Origin: Inmirania thermothiophila
GTDB taxonomy: Bacteria > Pseudomonadota > Gammaproteobacteria > DSM-100275
Assembly (NCBI RefSeq): GCF_003751635.1
Contig: NZ_RJVI01000002.1
Coordinates: 731,986-795,985, forward strand
Length of the DNA: 64,000 nucleotides
Direction: 5' to 3'
In this document: piece after piece, positions 38,246 to 47,547 of the stretch
Layout: every line of letters starts with the position of its first letter
Numbering within the stretch: the first letter of the stretch is position 1
Program-made: the position numbers and the translations under genes
The notes under the pieces: model-generated
Databases searched by the model: none
Told to the model about the DNA's origin: nothing
Seen by the model: the letters and a program-made list of their open reading frames with translations, nothing else

Positions 38246-39508
38246 TCAGCCTGCACCCTCGCGCAGACGGCGCAGGTAGCGGTAGAGGGTGCGCTCGCTG
38301 ACGCCGAGGTAGGCGGCGGCGCGGCCGCGGTGCCCGCCGGCGCGCGCAAGGGCGGCGAGCACCGCCTCGCGGCCCACGGTCCCGCCCGCGGGGCGGCCGC
38401 GGCGGCGCAGCGGCTGCACCGCCTGCGGCTCGGCGGGAAAGACCACGTGCCGGGGCCGCAGCGGCCCGTCGCCGGCGAGCACCACCGCGCGCTCGACGAT
38501 GTGGCGCAGCTCGCGCACGTTGCCGGGGTAGTGGTACGACATGAGCCGCTCGAGCACCTCCGGCGCCAGCGGCAGGTGGCGGCCGCCCCCGTCCATGGCG
38601 GCGACGAAGTGCTCGGCCAGCGCCGGGACGTCGTCGATGTGTTCCCGGAGGGCCGGCATCTCCACCGGGAAGGCGCCGAGGCGGTAGTAGAGGTCGGCGC
38701 GCAGACGGCCGCGCTCGACGCAGGCGACGAGGTCGCGCCGCGTCGCCGCCACCACCCGCACATCCGCCCGCCCCCCCTCCAGGGCGCGCAGGAGCCGCGC
38801 CTGCGCGCCCGGGGGCAGTTCCGCCACCTCGTCGATGAAGAGGGTCCCGCCGCGCGCCGCCTCCAGCAGCCCGCCGCGGCCCGGCGCCGGATCGCCGGCG
38901 AGCGCCTCCTCGATCCCGGCCGGGCCGAGGGCGGCGCAGTCGGCCACCACGAAGGGGCCGTCGGCGCGGCGGGAGTGATGGTGGAGGTAGCGCGCGGCCT
39001 GCTCCTTGCCGGTCCCGCCCTCGCCCGAGAGCAGCACCGCGGCCTCGCTGCGCGCCGCCCGCTGCAGCAGCGCCAGCACCCGCAGCATGGACGGCGAGCG
39101 CCCGACCAGCAGCTCGCCCGCCACCGCCCGCTCGCTCAGCGGCCGGATGCGCTCGCCGAAGAAGCGCACGCAGCCGCCGTCGAGGATCGGCATGACCTCG
39201 AGCTCCACCCGGTCGGCCCGCCCGTCGGCGTCGTAGTGGACGTGCAGCGCCTGGGCCGGGCCGCGGCTCGCCAGCGCCATCTCCAGCGGACAGACCTCGC
39301 CGTGGCGGCTGCAGGGCACCGGCGAGCGGTGCGAGACCTCGTGGCAGCGCCGCCCCTCCACCTCGCCCCGGCGCAGGCCGTAGCGGCGCCGGTAGGCGCG
39401 GTTCGCGGCGACGATGCGGTAGTCGCGGTCGATGACCACGAAGGGCTCCGGCAGCAGGTCGATGACCTGCTGGCAGGTGGGGCGGTCGAGGTGCTCCGGA
39501 GCCCCCAT
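38246..39508 (-). CDS. PAS-AAA+-Fis regulator lacking GAFTGA, paralogue of the fcc activator
   Basis: A 420-residue paralogue of the regulator at 32290-33609. The PAS domain keeps every Cys/His of the sensor (RRCHEVSH...VPCSRHGEVCPL: Cys55, His56, His60, Cys66, Cys73, plus Cys12). Walker A is GEGGTGKE and Walker [12 protein letters not shown]. The stretch that carries [12 protein letters not shown] in the paralogue is replaced by a short AGDPAPGRGG, and the insertion before VRVVAAT is also shortened, so both loops that contact sigma-54 are gone. The Fis helix [19 protein letters not shown] is nearly identical. It probably binds the same sites without activating sigma-54, like TyrR-type regulators. 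Start: ATG 39508 with GGGGGAGGAG before it. Confidence 0.9.
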   Translation of the reverse strand: MGAPEHLDRPTCQQVIDLLPEPFVVIDRDYRIVAANRAYRRRYGLRRGEVEGRRCHEVSHRSPVPCSRHGEVCPLEMALASRGPAQALHVHYDADGRADRVELEVMPILDGGCVRFFGERIRPLSERAVAGELLVGRSPSMLRVLALLQRAARSEAAVLLSGEGGTGKEQAARYLHHHSRRADGPFVVADCAALGPAGIEEALAGDPAPGRGGLLEAARGGTLFIDEVAELPPGAQARLLRALEGGRADVRVVAATRRDLVACVERGRLRADLYYRLGAFPVEMPALREHIDDVPALAEHFVAAMDGGGRHLPLAPEVLERLMSYHYPGNVRELRHIVERAVVLAGDGPLRPRHVVFPAEPQAVQPLRRRGRPAGGTVGREAVLAALARAGGHRGRAAAYLGVSERTLYRYLRRLREGAG

Positions 39509-39542
39509 GGCGGCTCCTCCCCCGCGGGGCATCCCCCCATGC

Positions 39543-39552
39543 TGTCATGAGG
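39543..39552. promoter_or_regulatory. Half-degenerate operator copy before the second regulator
   Basis: TGTCATGAGG matches TGTCATGACA at eight of ten positions and lies 35 bases upstream of the regulator ATG at 39508. This is about the place the double operator holds before the first regulator. It suggests cross- or autoregulation. Confidence 0.5.
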
Positions 39553-39563
39553 GCACCCGCCGA

Positions 39564-42230
39564 TCAACGCCCGAGGCGCCGCCACGCCGCCTTGTCGAGC
39601 TCCGCCGCCGCCGCCACCGCCAGACCGAGAGCGGCGGCGAGTCCCCATGCCCCAGGGCCGAGCGCCGCGGTGCCGAAGAGCGCCTGCAGCGGCGGGGCGT
39701 GGGTGAAGAGGAGCTGCAGCGCGAGCACCGCCGCCACCGCCCGCGCCACCCAGGGATTGGCCCGCAGGGGCGGGCCCCGCCAGAGCGGGGCCAGCACCCG
39801 CCGGGTGGTGAAGAGGTAGGCCGCCTCCGCGAGCACCAGGGTGTTGGCGGCGGCCGTGCGCGCCGCCGCCTCGCCGCGGGGCGCGACGAGCTCGTAGGCG
39901 AGGTAGACCGCGCCCGCCCCCAGCACCGAGACCAGGGCCACGCGCCAGGCGAGCAGCGGCGAGAGCAGCCCCGCGCGCGGCGGGCGCGGCGGGCGCGCCA
40001 TCACGTCGGGCTCCGGCGCCTCGAAGGCCAGCGCCAGCGCCAGGGTGACGGCGGTGACCATGTTGATCCAGAGGATCTGCAGCGGGGTCACCGGCAGCGG
40101 CAGCCCGGTCACCATCCCGATCCACACCGCGAGCGCCTCGGCACCGTTGGTGGGGAGCACGAAGAGGAGCGCCTTGCGGACGTTGTCGTCCACCACCCGC
40201 CCCTCCTCCACCGCCGCCACGATGGTGGCGAAGTGATCATCGGCGAGCACCACCTCGGCGGCCTCCCGCGCCGCCTCGGTGCCGCCGCGGCCCATGGCCA
40301 CGCCCACGTGGGCGCGCCGGAGCGCCGGGGCGTCGTTGACTCCGTCGCCGGTCATGGCTACCACCGCCCCCAGCCCGTCCAGGGCCTCCACCAGCCGCAA
40401 CTTCTGCTCGGGGCTGGTGCGGGCGAAGACGTCGCAGCCGGCGGCCGCCTCCCGCCAGCCGCGCTCGTCCAGCGTCGCGAGCTCCCCGCCCGTGCGCACC
40501 GGCTCGGGCCGGGCGATGCCCACCGCGCGCGCCACCGCGGCGGCGGTGCCCGGATGGTCGCCGGTGACCAGCTTGACCGCGATCCCCGCCCGCCGCGCCT
40601 GCGCCACCGCGGGCGCCGCCTCCGGCCGCGGCGGGTCCATGATCCCCACGAGCCCGAGCAGGGTCAGGCCGTCCCCGGCCAGCGCCTCGAGGGGCCCGCC
40701 GGCGCCGTCCTCCACCCGCCGCTCCGCCACCGCCAGCACGCGCCGCCCCGCCCGCGCCATGGCCTCGGCCCGCGCGCGCCACGCCGCCGCCTCGAGGGGG
40801 GCCTCGCCCCGGGCGGTACGCACCCGCGCACAGCGGGCGAGCACCGCCTCCGGCGCCCCCTTGAGGCAGAGCAGGCGCCGCCCCGCGGCCTCGCGGTGGA
40901 GGCTTGCGGTGAAGCGGCGGGCGGGATCGAAGGGCAGCGCCGCGATGCGCGGCGCCGAGACCGCCAGCGCCGCGGGGTCCAGACCGAGCTTGCGCGCGAG
41001 CACGTGCAGCGCCGCATCCACCGGGTCCCCCGCCGCGCGCCAGCCGTCGGGGCCGGGCTCCACGTGCGCGTCGGCGGCAAGCGCGCAGGCCCCCGCCAGG
41101 GCCGTGAGGGCGGCGTCCGCCGGCGGCACCACCGCGCCCCGCGGCTCGTAGCCCGCGCCGGCGACGCGGTGGACCCCGCTCGCCGTCACCACCTCCACCA
41201 CCGTCATCTCGCCCCGGGTCAGGGTGCCGGTCTTGTCGGTGCAGATCACAGTCACCGCGCCGAGGGTCTCCACCGCGGGCAGGCGGCGGATGACGGCGTT
41301 GCGGCGGGCCATGCGCTGCACCCCCACCGCGAGGGTGATGGTGACGATGGCGGGCAGGCCCTCGGGGATCGCCGCCACCGCGAGGGCCACCGAGGCCAGG
41401 AACATGTGCGCGGCGTCGGCGCCGTGCCAGAGCACGCCGGCGGCAAAGCCCGCCGCCGCAAGCAGCAGGGTCAGGGCCGTGACCCAGCGCGCGAGCCGCG
41501 CCAGGCGCGCAAGAAGCGGACTGGCGAGGGGCGGGCGCTGCGCCACCATGCCGCTGATGCGCCCGATCTCGGTCCCGGGCCCGGTGGCCACCACCACCCC
41601 CCGGCCCTGCCCGCGCCGGACCATCGTCCCCGCCCAGGCCATGGAGCGGCGCTCGGCGAGCGGACTCTGCGGCGCCACCGCGGCGACGGCCTTCTCCACC
41701 GGGACGGACTCGCCCGTGAGCGCGGCCTCGTCCACCGCCAGCGCGTGCGCCTCCAGCAGCCGCAGGTCCGCGGGCACCCGATCCCCGGCGGCGAGCACCA
41801 CCACGTCCCCCGGCACCAGCCCAGCGGCGTCCACCTCGGCGAGCCGGCCGTCGCGGACCACCGTCGCCCGCGGCGCCAGCACGCGCCGGATCGCCTCCAT
41901 GGCGTCCTCCGCCCGCCCCTCCTGGATGAAGCCGATGAGGGCGTTGACGAGCACGACACCGAGGATGACCCCGGCGTCGAGCCACAGGCCCAGCGCGGCG
42001 GTCACCGCCGCGGCGGCGAGGAGGACGTGGATGTAGACGCTCTCGAACTGGCGCAGGAAGCGGCGCAGCGGCCCGTCCCGCGGCGGCGGCGGGAGGCGGT
42101 TGGGCCCGTGGCGGGCAAGCCGCGCCGCCGCCTCCGCGGCGCCGAGGCCGTCCGGGCCGCTGGCGAGGCGCGCCAGCACCTCCGCCGCGGCGAGCGCATG
42201 CCACTGCGGCGCGGCCCCCTCCCTCGGCAT
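39564..42230 (-). CDS. P-type cation-transporting ATPase (P2 type)
   Basis: An 888-residue P-type ATPase of the P2 (Ca2+/Na+/K+-type) group in the cytoplasmic membrane. In order: N-terminal cation ATPase domain (WHALAAAEVLARL), membrane pair M1-M2, actuator loop with LTGESVPVEK, M3-M4 with AAIPEGLPAIVTI, phosphorylation site CTDKTGTLTRGEM, KGAPE nucleotide region, MTGDGVNDAPALRRA, and M5-M10. PEGLP in M4 fits Ca2+ pumps, but M6 reads LWINMVTAVTLALAL without the acidic residue usual for SERCA/PMR1 pumps, so the ion is uncertain (Ca2+, Na+ or Mn2+). The ATG at 42230 is preferred over an upstream start at 42266. Confidence 0.88.
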   Translation of the reverse strand: MPREGAAPQWHALAAAEVLARLASGPDGLGAAEAAARLARHGPNRLPPPPRDGPLRRFLRQFESVYIHVLLAAAAVTAALGLWLDAGVILGVVLVNALIGFIQEGRAEDAMEAIRRVLAPRATVVRDGRLAEVDAAGLVPGDVVVLAAGDRVPADLRLLEAHALAVDEAALTGESVPVEKAVAAVAPQSPLAERRSMAWAGTMVRRGQGRGVVVATGPGTEIGRISGMVAQRPPLASPLLARLARLARWVTALTLLLAAAGFAAGVLWHGADAAHMFLASVALAVAAIPEGLPAIVTITLAVGVQRMARRNAVIRRLPAVETLGAVTVICTDKTGTLTRGEMTVVEVVTASGVHRVAGAGYEPRGAVVPPADAALTALAGACALAADAHVEPGPDGWRAAGDPVDAALHVLARKLGLDPAALAVSAPRIAALPFDPARRFTASLHREAAGRRLLCLKGAPEAVLARCARVRTARGEAPLEAAAWRARAEAMARAGRRVLAVAERRVEDGAGGPLEALAGDGLTLLGLVGIMDPPRPEAAPAVAQARRAGIAVKLVTGDHPGTAAAVARAVGIARPEPVRTGGELATLDERGWREAAAGCDVFARTSPEQKLRLVEALDGLGAVVAMTGDGVNDAPALRRAHVGVAMGRGGTEAAREAAEVVLADDHFATIVAAVEEGRVVDDNVRKALLFVLPTNGAEALAVWIGMVTGLPLPVTPLQILWINMVTAVTLALALAFEAPEPDVMARPPRPPRAGLLSPLLAWRVALVSVLGAGAVYLAYELVAPRGEAAARTAAANTLVLAEAAYLFTTRRVLAPLWRGPPLRANPWVARAVAAVLALQLLFTHAPPLQALFGTAALGPGAWGLAAALGLAVAAAAELDKAAWRRLGR

Positions 42231-42346
42231 GCCCGCAGGGTAGCAGCGCGCCCCCGCCGGGGGCAACGGTTGCGGGGCGCGGGCGCGGGCCGGAAAATAG
42301 CCCGCCGGCCAGAGGCACCCCCTTGAGAAGAAGAAGGAGCATCCGC

Positions 42347-43792
42347 GTGCACCGACTCCACCCCCTGCTCGCCGTCGCCGCGCCCGTCCTCCTCGCCGCC
42401 TTCGCCGTCCCGGCCCTCGCCGCCGGCCCCGCCGAGGACCTCACGCGCCACCCCATCGGCTACGTGGCGCTCGCCATCTTCGTCCTCGCCTACCTGCTGG
42501 TGATGGCGGAGGAGTTAACGCATCTGCGCAAGTCCAAGCCCGTGATCCTCGCCGCGGGCATCATCTGGGGGATGATCGCCGTCTACGCCGGACGCCACGG
42601 CGACCCGGTCCAGGCCGAGGAGGCGCTGCGCGGCAACCTCCTCGAATACGCCGAGCTGATGCTCTTCCTCCTCGTGGCCATGACCTACATCAACGCCATG
42701 GAGGAGCGGCGGGTCTTCGACGCCCTGCGCGCCTGGCTCATCCGCAAGGGCTTCGGCTACCGCAAGCTCTTCTGGATCACGGGGTGGCTCGCCTTCTTCA
42801 TCTCGCCGGTGGCGGACAACCTGACCACGGCGCTGCTCATGTGCGCGGTGGTGCTGGCGGTCGGCAAGGACAACGCCCGCTTCGTGGCGCTCTCCTGCAT
42901 CAACATCGTCGTCGCCGCCAACGCCGGCGGCGCCTTCAGCCCCTTCGGCGACATCACCACCCTGATGGTCTGGCAGAAGGGGATGGTGCCCTTCCACGAG
43001 TTCTTCGCCCTCTTCATCCCCTCGGTGGTCAACTTCGCCGTCCCCGCGGCGGCGATGCACTTCGCCGTGCCCGACCTCAAGCCCGCGCCGAGCAGCGAGG
43101 TGGTGCAGATGAAGCGGGGGGCGAAGCGCATCGTCGCCCTGTTCCTGCTCACCATCGTCACCGCCGTCTCCTACCACAACTTCCTCCACCTGCCGCCCGT
43201 GATCGGGATGATGACGGGCCTGTCCTACCTCATGTTCTTCGGCTTCTACCTCAAGGTCACCCGCGGCCGCGAGCGGGGACGCAGCAGGCGCATGGAGGCG
43301 GGCACGGACGAGGAGGATCTCGGCGAGCCGGTCGCCTTCGAGGTCTTCGAGAACGTCTCCCGCGCCGAGTGGGACACCCTGCTCTTCTTCTACGGCGTGG
43401 TGCTGTGCGTGGGCGGCCTCGGCTACCTCGGCTACCTGGAGGTGGTCTCGCGGGTCATGTACACGGGCTGGGGTCCCACCTTCGCCAACACCATGGTGGG
43501 CATCCTCTCCGCGGTGGCGGGCAACATCCCCATCATGTTCGCGGTAGTCACCATGAACCCGGACATGTCCCACGGCCAGTGGCTGCTGGTGACGCTCACC
43601 GCCGGGGTCGGCGGCAGCCTCCTCTCCATCGGCTCCGCCGCCGGCGTGGCGCTCATGGGGCTTGCGCGCGGGCGCTACACCTTCTTCAGCCACCTGCGGT
43701 GGACGCCGGTGATCGCCGCCGGCTACGCCGCCAGCATCCTCGTCCACATGTGGCTGAACGCCCCGCTGTTCCAGCGCGCCGCGGGCGGCTGA
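42347..43792 (+). CDS. nhaD: Na+/H+ antiporter NhaD
   Basis: NhaD exchanges Na+ or Li+ for H+, mainly in marine, halophilic and alkaliphilic bacteria. The 481-residue protein starts with a cleavable-looking hydrophobic leader (ending PALAAGP) and has some twelve membrane segments. NhaD signatures are ISPVADNLTTALLMCAV, NAGGAFSPFGDITTLMVW and GNIPIMFAV. The GTG at 42347 follows AAGGAG at good spacing; a TTG further upstream is unlikely. A weak candidate promoter (TTGCGG at 42270, AAAATA at 42294) lies in the gap to the divergent ATPase. Together with nhaA and oadGAB it points to a sodium-rich habitat. Confidence 0.95.
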   Translation: MHRLHPLLAVAAPVLLAAFAVPALAAGPAEDLTRHPIGYVALAIFVLAYLLVMAEELTHLRKSKPVILAAGIIWGMIAVYAGRHGDPVQAEEALRGNLLEYAELMLFLLVAMTYINAMEERRVFDALRAWLIRKGFGYRKLFWITGWLAFFISPVADNLTTALLMCAVVLAVGKDNARFVALSCINIVVAANAGGAFSPFGDITTLMVWQKGMVPFHEFFALFIPSVVNFAVPAAAMHFAVPDLKPAPSSEVVQMKRGAKRIVALFLLTIVTAVSYHNFLHLPPVIGMMTGLSYLMFFGFYLKVTRGRERGRSRRMEAGTDEEDLGEPVAFEVFENVSRAEWDTLLFFYGVVLCVGGLGYLGYLEVVSRVMYTGWGPTFANTMVGILSAVAGNIPIMFAVVTMNPDMSHGQWLLVTLTAGVGGSLLSIGSAAGVALMGLARGRYTFFSHLRWTPVIAAGYAASILVHMWLNAPLFQRAAGG

Positions 43793-43808
43793 CGGGGCCG
43801 CGGCGGGC

Positions 43809-44528
43809 TCAGTCGGCCGCGGCCTCGAGCTCGCGCCAGAGGCAGCGGCCCGCCTCGCGCTCGATGGCGTCGAGGCGGGCCTCGTGGGCGGCGAGCTCCT
43901 CGGGCGTCGGCGCGAGCACGGGAAGCGGCGGGCGCCGGGCGGGCAGGCGGCGGATGCCGCCGGCCGTGCCGGCCCCGGCCCCCTCCTCCCCCTCGAGGGA
44001 GAGCCGCGCCTGGCCGCCGGTCATGGCCAGATAGACCTCGGCCAGCAGCCGCGCGTCCAGCAGCGCCCCGTGCAGCTCGCGCTGGGAGGCGTCCACCCCG
44101 TAGCGCCGGCACAGCGCATCGAGGCTGTTGCGCTGCCCCGGGTGGAGGCGCCGGGCGAGCTCGAGGGTGTCGGTGATGCGGCAGATGCGGCCGATATCGG
44201 CGGGCTCGTGCCCGGCGAGGCGCAGCTCGTGGTTGAGGAAGCCGACGTCGAAGGGGGCGTTGTGGATCAGGAGCTCGGCGCCGGCGAGGAACTCCAGCAG
44301 CGCCTCGAGCACCTCCGCGAAGCGCGGCTTGTCGGCCAGGTCCGCGAGCGTGATCCCGTGCACCTCCACCGCGCCCTCGTCGATCTCGCGGTCCGGGCGC
44401 AGATAGGTGTGGAACTCGCGCCCCGTGATGCGTCGGTCGACGATCTCGACGCAGCCGATCTCGATGATCCGGTGCCCCTGGGCGGGGTCCAGACCCGTGG
44501 TCTCGGTATCCAGCACCACCTGCCGCAT
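43809..44528 (-). CDS. dnaQ: DNA polymerase III epsilon subunit
   Basis: The proofreading 3'-5' exonuclease of the replicative polymerase. The 239-residue protein has ExoI LDTETTGLDP, ExoII HNAPFDVGFLNHEL and ExoIII HGALLDARLLAEVYL, all catalytic acids in place. The C-terminal tail beyond residue 180 is Ala/Arg-rich and would bind the alpha subunit. Its ATG overlaps the rnhA stop by one base (TGATG). In E. coli dnaQ and rnhA are neighbours but divergent; here they form one operon. Confidence 0.96.
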   Translation of the reverse strand: MRQVVLDTETTGLDPAQGHRIIEIGCVEIVDRRITGREFHTYLRPDREIDEGAVEVHGITLADLADKPRFAEVLEALLEFLAGAELLIHNAPFDVGFLNHELRLAGHEPADIGRICRITDTLELARRLHPGQRNSLDALCRRYGVDASQRELHGALLDARLLAEVYLAMTGGQARLSLEGEEGAGAGTAGGIRRLPARRPPLPVLAPTPEELAAHEARLDAIEREAGRCLWRELEAAAD

Positions 44529-44998
44529 CAGCCCTCCTCCCCGGCCGCCGGCGGCCGCCCGAGCATCTCGTCGATGGCCCGCCGCGCCAGCGCGTCCGCG
44601 CGCTCGTTCCCGGCATGCCCGCTGTGGCCGCGCACCCAGCGCCACTCCACCCGGTGGCGCGCGAGCAGCTCGTCCAGCCGCCGCCACAGGTCCTGGTTCT
44701 TGACCGGCTGGCGCGAGGCGGTACGCCAGCCCCGCGCCTTCCAGCGCGGCAGCCACTCCGTGACCCCGCGCTGCAGGTACTCCGAGTCTGTGATGAGCAC
44801 CACCGCCGAGGGCCGCTTGAGCGCCTCCAGGGCGCGGATCGCCGCCGTCAGCTCCATGCGGTTGTTGGTGGTCTGCGCCTCGGCCCCGCTGAGCTCGCGC
44901 TCGTGGCCGCGCCAGCGCAGCAGCGCCCCCCAGCCACCCGGCCCGGGATTGCCGCGGCAGGCCCCGTCGGTGAAGATCTCCACCACGTCCGTCGTCAC
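44528..44998 (-). CDS. rnhA: Ribonuclease HI
   Basis: RNase HI degrades RNA in RNA-DNA hybrids. The 156-residue protein has the four catalytic acids: Asp in [18 protein letters not shown], Glu in [14 protein letters not shown], Asp in [13 protein letters not shown] and Asp in [12 protein letters not shown]. The start is a GTG at 44998 overlapping the methyltransferase stop (GTGA). Gene order methyltransferase-rnhA-dnaQ next to mltD is a conserved gammaproteobacterial locus. Confidence 0.96.
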   Translation of the reverse strand: MTTDVVEIFTDGACRGNPGPGGWGALLRWRGHERELSGAEAQTTNNRMELTAAIRALEALKRPSAVVLITDSEYLQRGVTEWLPRWKARGWRTASRQPVKNQDLWRRLDELLARHRVEWRWVRGHSGHAGNERADALARRAIDEMLGRPPAAGEEG

Positions 44999-45744
44999 CG
45001 CATCCCCCGCGCCGTGGGCTTGATGAGCCCCGGCACCGTCACCGCGCGCCGCCGCCAGCGCGGGCGCACCGGCGTCAGCGTCAGGACCCGCTTGCGCCCC
45101 ACCAGCAGGTAGGCCCCGGCGGGCGGGCGCAGCCGCGCCATCGGCCGCTCCAGCCAGCGCAGCCGCAGCAGCAGCCCCTCGGCCGGCAGCGGCGGGCGCC
45201 GCAGCAGCCGCCGCTCGGCGACCACGTCGAAGCCCAGCAGCGCCAGCCAGTCCCGCACCCGCACCGGCGAGAGCAGCCGCTCGCCCCAGGGCCCGCCGCG
45301 GCGCCTGCCCGCGAGCCAGGCCGCCCCCCACGGGCTCCACGGGTGGAAGCCCAGCACCACCACGTGCCCCTCCGGGATCAGCACCCGCTCCACCTCCCGC
45401 AGGACCTGGTGCGGCGCCGCGGCGAACTCCAGGGTGTGGGCGAGGACCACCGCATCGACGCTGTCCGAGGCCAGGGGCAGGGCCTCGGGCCGCGCCCACA
45501 GCCCCGCCTCGCCGCCCCAGCCCGGCTCGCCGGCGACGATGCGGTGGCGGATGCGGCTCGCCGCCAGCAGATCCGCCCCGGGGCAGAGGGGGCCGAGGAG
45601 CACGATGTGATAGCCGAAGAGGCCCGGCAGCACCTCCTCCAGCGCCGCCCCCGCCGCCGCCTGCCAGACCCGCCCCTGGGGACTGCGGCACCAGGCGCGC
45701 AGCCTGCGGAGACGCGATCGCCGATCTGCGCCCGACCTCGACAC
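44995..45744 (-). CDS. SAM-dependent methyltransferase (YafS-like)
   Basis: A class I SAM-dependent methyltransferase of about 249 residues, similar in layout to E. coli YafS, whose substrate is unknown. Seen are [32 protein letters not shown] (motif after the SAM-binding strand) and [20 protein letters not shown]. The C-terminal tail is strongly basic. The N-terminal glycine-rich SAM motif is degenerate, as in YafS. Start uncertain: GTG 45744 is chosen; another GTG at 45780 lies inside a possible promoter (GTGAAG, 17 bases, TATCCT). Divergent from mltD. Confidence 0.82.
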   Translation of the reverse strand: MSRSGADRRSRLRRLRAWCRSPQGRVWQAAAGAALEEVLPGLFGYHIVLLGPLCPGADLLAASRIRHRIVAGEPGWGGEAGLWARPEALPLASDSVDAVVLAHTLEFAAAPHQVLREVERVLIPEGHVVVLGFHPWSPWGAAWLAGRRRGGPWGERLLSPVRVRDWLALLGFDVVAERRLLRRPPLPAEGLLLRLRWLERPMARLRPPAGAYLLVGRKRVLTLTPVRPRWRRRAVTVPGLIKPTARGMR

Positions 45745-45818
45745 CGGCGCAAGGATACCCGCTCGCGGCGCCGCCTTCACCCGGGGGTGGTGGTGCGCCC
45801 GGGGCGCGGCGGATCCGG

Positions 45819-45847
45819 TTGACCCCCCGCCGGGGGCTCCCTACCAT
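45819..45847 (+). promoter_or_regulatory. mltD promoter
   Basis: TTGACC (45819-45824), 17 bases, TACCAT (45842-45847): good -35 and spacing, moderate -10. It is about 65 bases before the mltD start. Confidence 0.55.
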
Positions 45848-45912
45848 GGGCGTGCCGCCGCGGGGGGCGGCGGCGACCGCGCCGGGCGGAAACGAAAAAG
45901 GGGGGATCTCGC

Positions 45913-47547
45913 TTGCGCCGGCTGTCGGGCCTCGCCTTCATCGCCGCCGCGCTCGCGGGCTGCGCCGGGCTCGAGGCCCGGCGCGACCCGGCGCCGACGG
46001 CCCCGCCCGTGGTCCTGCCCGCCGGCCCACCGAGCCTGGTGGTGGCACCGCAGCACCCGGCGGTGCTGGCCGGGCCGCCCGAGCCCGCCGCCGCGGTCTG
46101 CGACGACGGCAGCCACGCCCCCGCCGCCGCCCGCGTGCAGTGGGACCTCTGGGCGCGGCTGCGCGGCGGCCTCGCCCTGCCGCGGCTGGCGCACCCGCGC
46201 GTGCAGGCCGAGCTGCGCTGGTTCGGCGACCATCCCGACTACCTCGAGCGCGTCGCCGAGCGCGCGCGCCCCTACCTGCGCCTGATCCTCGAGGCCGTGG
46301 AGGCGCGGGGCATGCCCTCCGAGATCGCGCTGCTCCCGGTGGTGGAGAGCGGCTTCCAGCCCTTCGCCTACTCGCCGGGACGCGCCGCGGGGCTGTGGCA
46401 GTTCATCCCGGCCACGGGACGGCGCTTCGGCCTGCGCCAGGACTGGTGGTACGACGGCCGCCGTGACGTGCTCGAGGCCACCCGCGCGGCGCTCGACTAC
46501 CTAGAGCGGCTGCACGAGACCTTCGACGGCGACTGGCTGCTGGCGCTTGCGGCCTACAACGCCGGGGCCGGCACGGTGCAGCGGGCGGTGCGCGCCAACC
46601 ACCGCCGCGGCCGCCCGGTGGACTTCTTCTCCCTCGACCTGCCGCCCGAGACCGCGGCCTACGTGCCGCGGCTCCTCGCCGTGGCCGAGGCGGTGGCCCG
46701 GCCCGATGCCTTCGGCCTGCGCCTGCCCGAGATCCCGGACGAGCCGGTGCTGGAGGTGGTGGAGCTCGACGGCCAGATCGATCTCGCCCTGGCGGCGGAG
46801 CTCGCCGGCATCGACATCGAGACCCTCTACCGCCTCAACCCCGCCTACAACCGCTGGGCCACACCCCCGGAGGGGCCGCACCGGCTGCTGCTGCCGCGCG
46901 AGGCGGCGCCGAGGCTGCGCCAGGCCCTCGCCGAGCTGCCCCCCGAGCGGCGCGTGCGCTGGGTCCGCCACCGCATCCGCGGCGGCGAGAGCCTCCTCAC
47001 CATCGCCCGCCGCTACCGTACCACCGTGGAGGTCCTGCGCCGGACCAACGGGATCCGCGGCAACCTCATCCGCGCCGGCGACCACCTGCTGGTGCCGGTG
47101 GCGAGCCGCGCCCCCGAGGCCTACGTCCTCAGCGCCGAGGCGCGCCGCCGCCGCACCCTCGCCCGCGAAGAGCCCGGACGACGGGTCGTGCACACCGTGC
47201 GCCGCGGCGAGAGCCTCTGGGGGATCGCCCGCCGCTACGGGGTCTCCGTGGCGCGGCTTGCGCGCTGGAACGGCATCGCCCCCGCCGACCCCATCCGTCC
47301 CGGCGACCACCTCGTGCTGTGGCTGCCGCAGGCCGCGCCCACCCCCGCTCGCGCGGCCCCGCCGGCCCGGGTGCAGAAGGTGCGCTACACCGTGCGCCGC
47401 GGCGACAGCCTCGCCGCCATCTCCAGCCGCTTCCGCGTCCGCGTCGACGAGGTCGTGGAGTGGAACGGCATCGACCCCGACCGCTACCTGCAGCCGGGCC
47501 AGGAGCTGATCCTGTACGTGGACGTCACCGAGCAGTCGAGCTCATGA
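45913..47547 (+). CDS. mltD: Membrane-bound lytic murein transglycosylase D
   Basis: MltD cleaves peptidoglycan glycan strands and is anchored in the outer membrane. The 544-residue lipoprotein has a signal peptide with lipobox LAGC (Cys17) and an SLT domain (about residues 115-260) with the catalytic glutamate in [13 protein letters not shown] and the [17 protein letters not shown] and [11 protein letters not shown] motifs. Three LysM repeats follow (about residues 350-395, 417-463 and 485-535), each with a G-E/D-S-L core. The start is a TTG at 45913 behind GGGGGGA. Its TGA overlaps the next gene (ATGA). Confidence 0.94.
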   Translation: MRRLSGLAFIAAALAGCAGLEARRDPAPTAPPVVLPAGPPSLVVAPQHPAVLAGPPEPAAAVCDDGSHAPAAARVQWDLWARLRGGLALPRLAHPRVQAELRWFGDHPDYLERVAERARPYLRLILEAVEARGMPSEIALLPVVESGFQPFAYSPGRAAGLWQFIPATGRRFGLRQDWWYDGRRDVLEATRAALDYLERLHETFDGDWLLALAAYNAGAGTVQRAVRANHRRGRPVDFFSLDLPPETAAYVPRLLAVAEAVARPDAFGLRLPEIPDEPVLEVVELDGQIDLALAAELAGIDIETLYRLNPAYNRWATPPEGPHRLLLPREAAPRLRQALAELPPERRVRWVRHRIRGGESLLTIARRYRTTVEVLRRTNGIRGNLIRAGDHLLVPVASRAPEAYVLSAEARRRRTLAREEPGRRVVHTVRRGESLWGIARRYGVSVARLARWNGIAPADPIRPGDHLVLWLPQAAPTPARAAPPARVQKVRYTVRRGDSLAAISSRFRVRVDEVVEWNGIDPDRYLQPGQELILYVDVTEQSSS

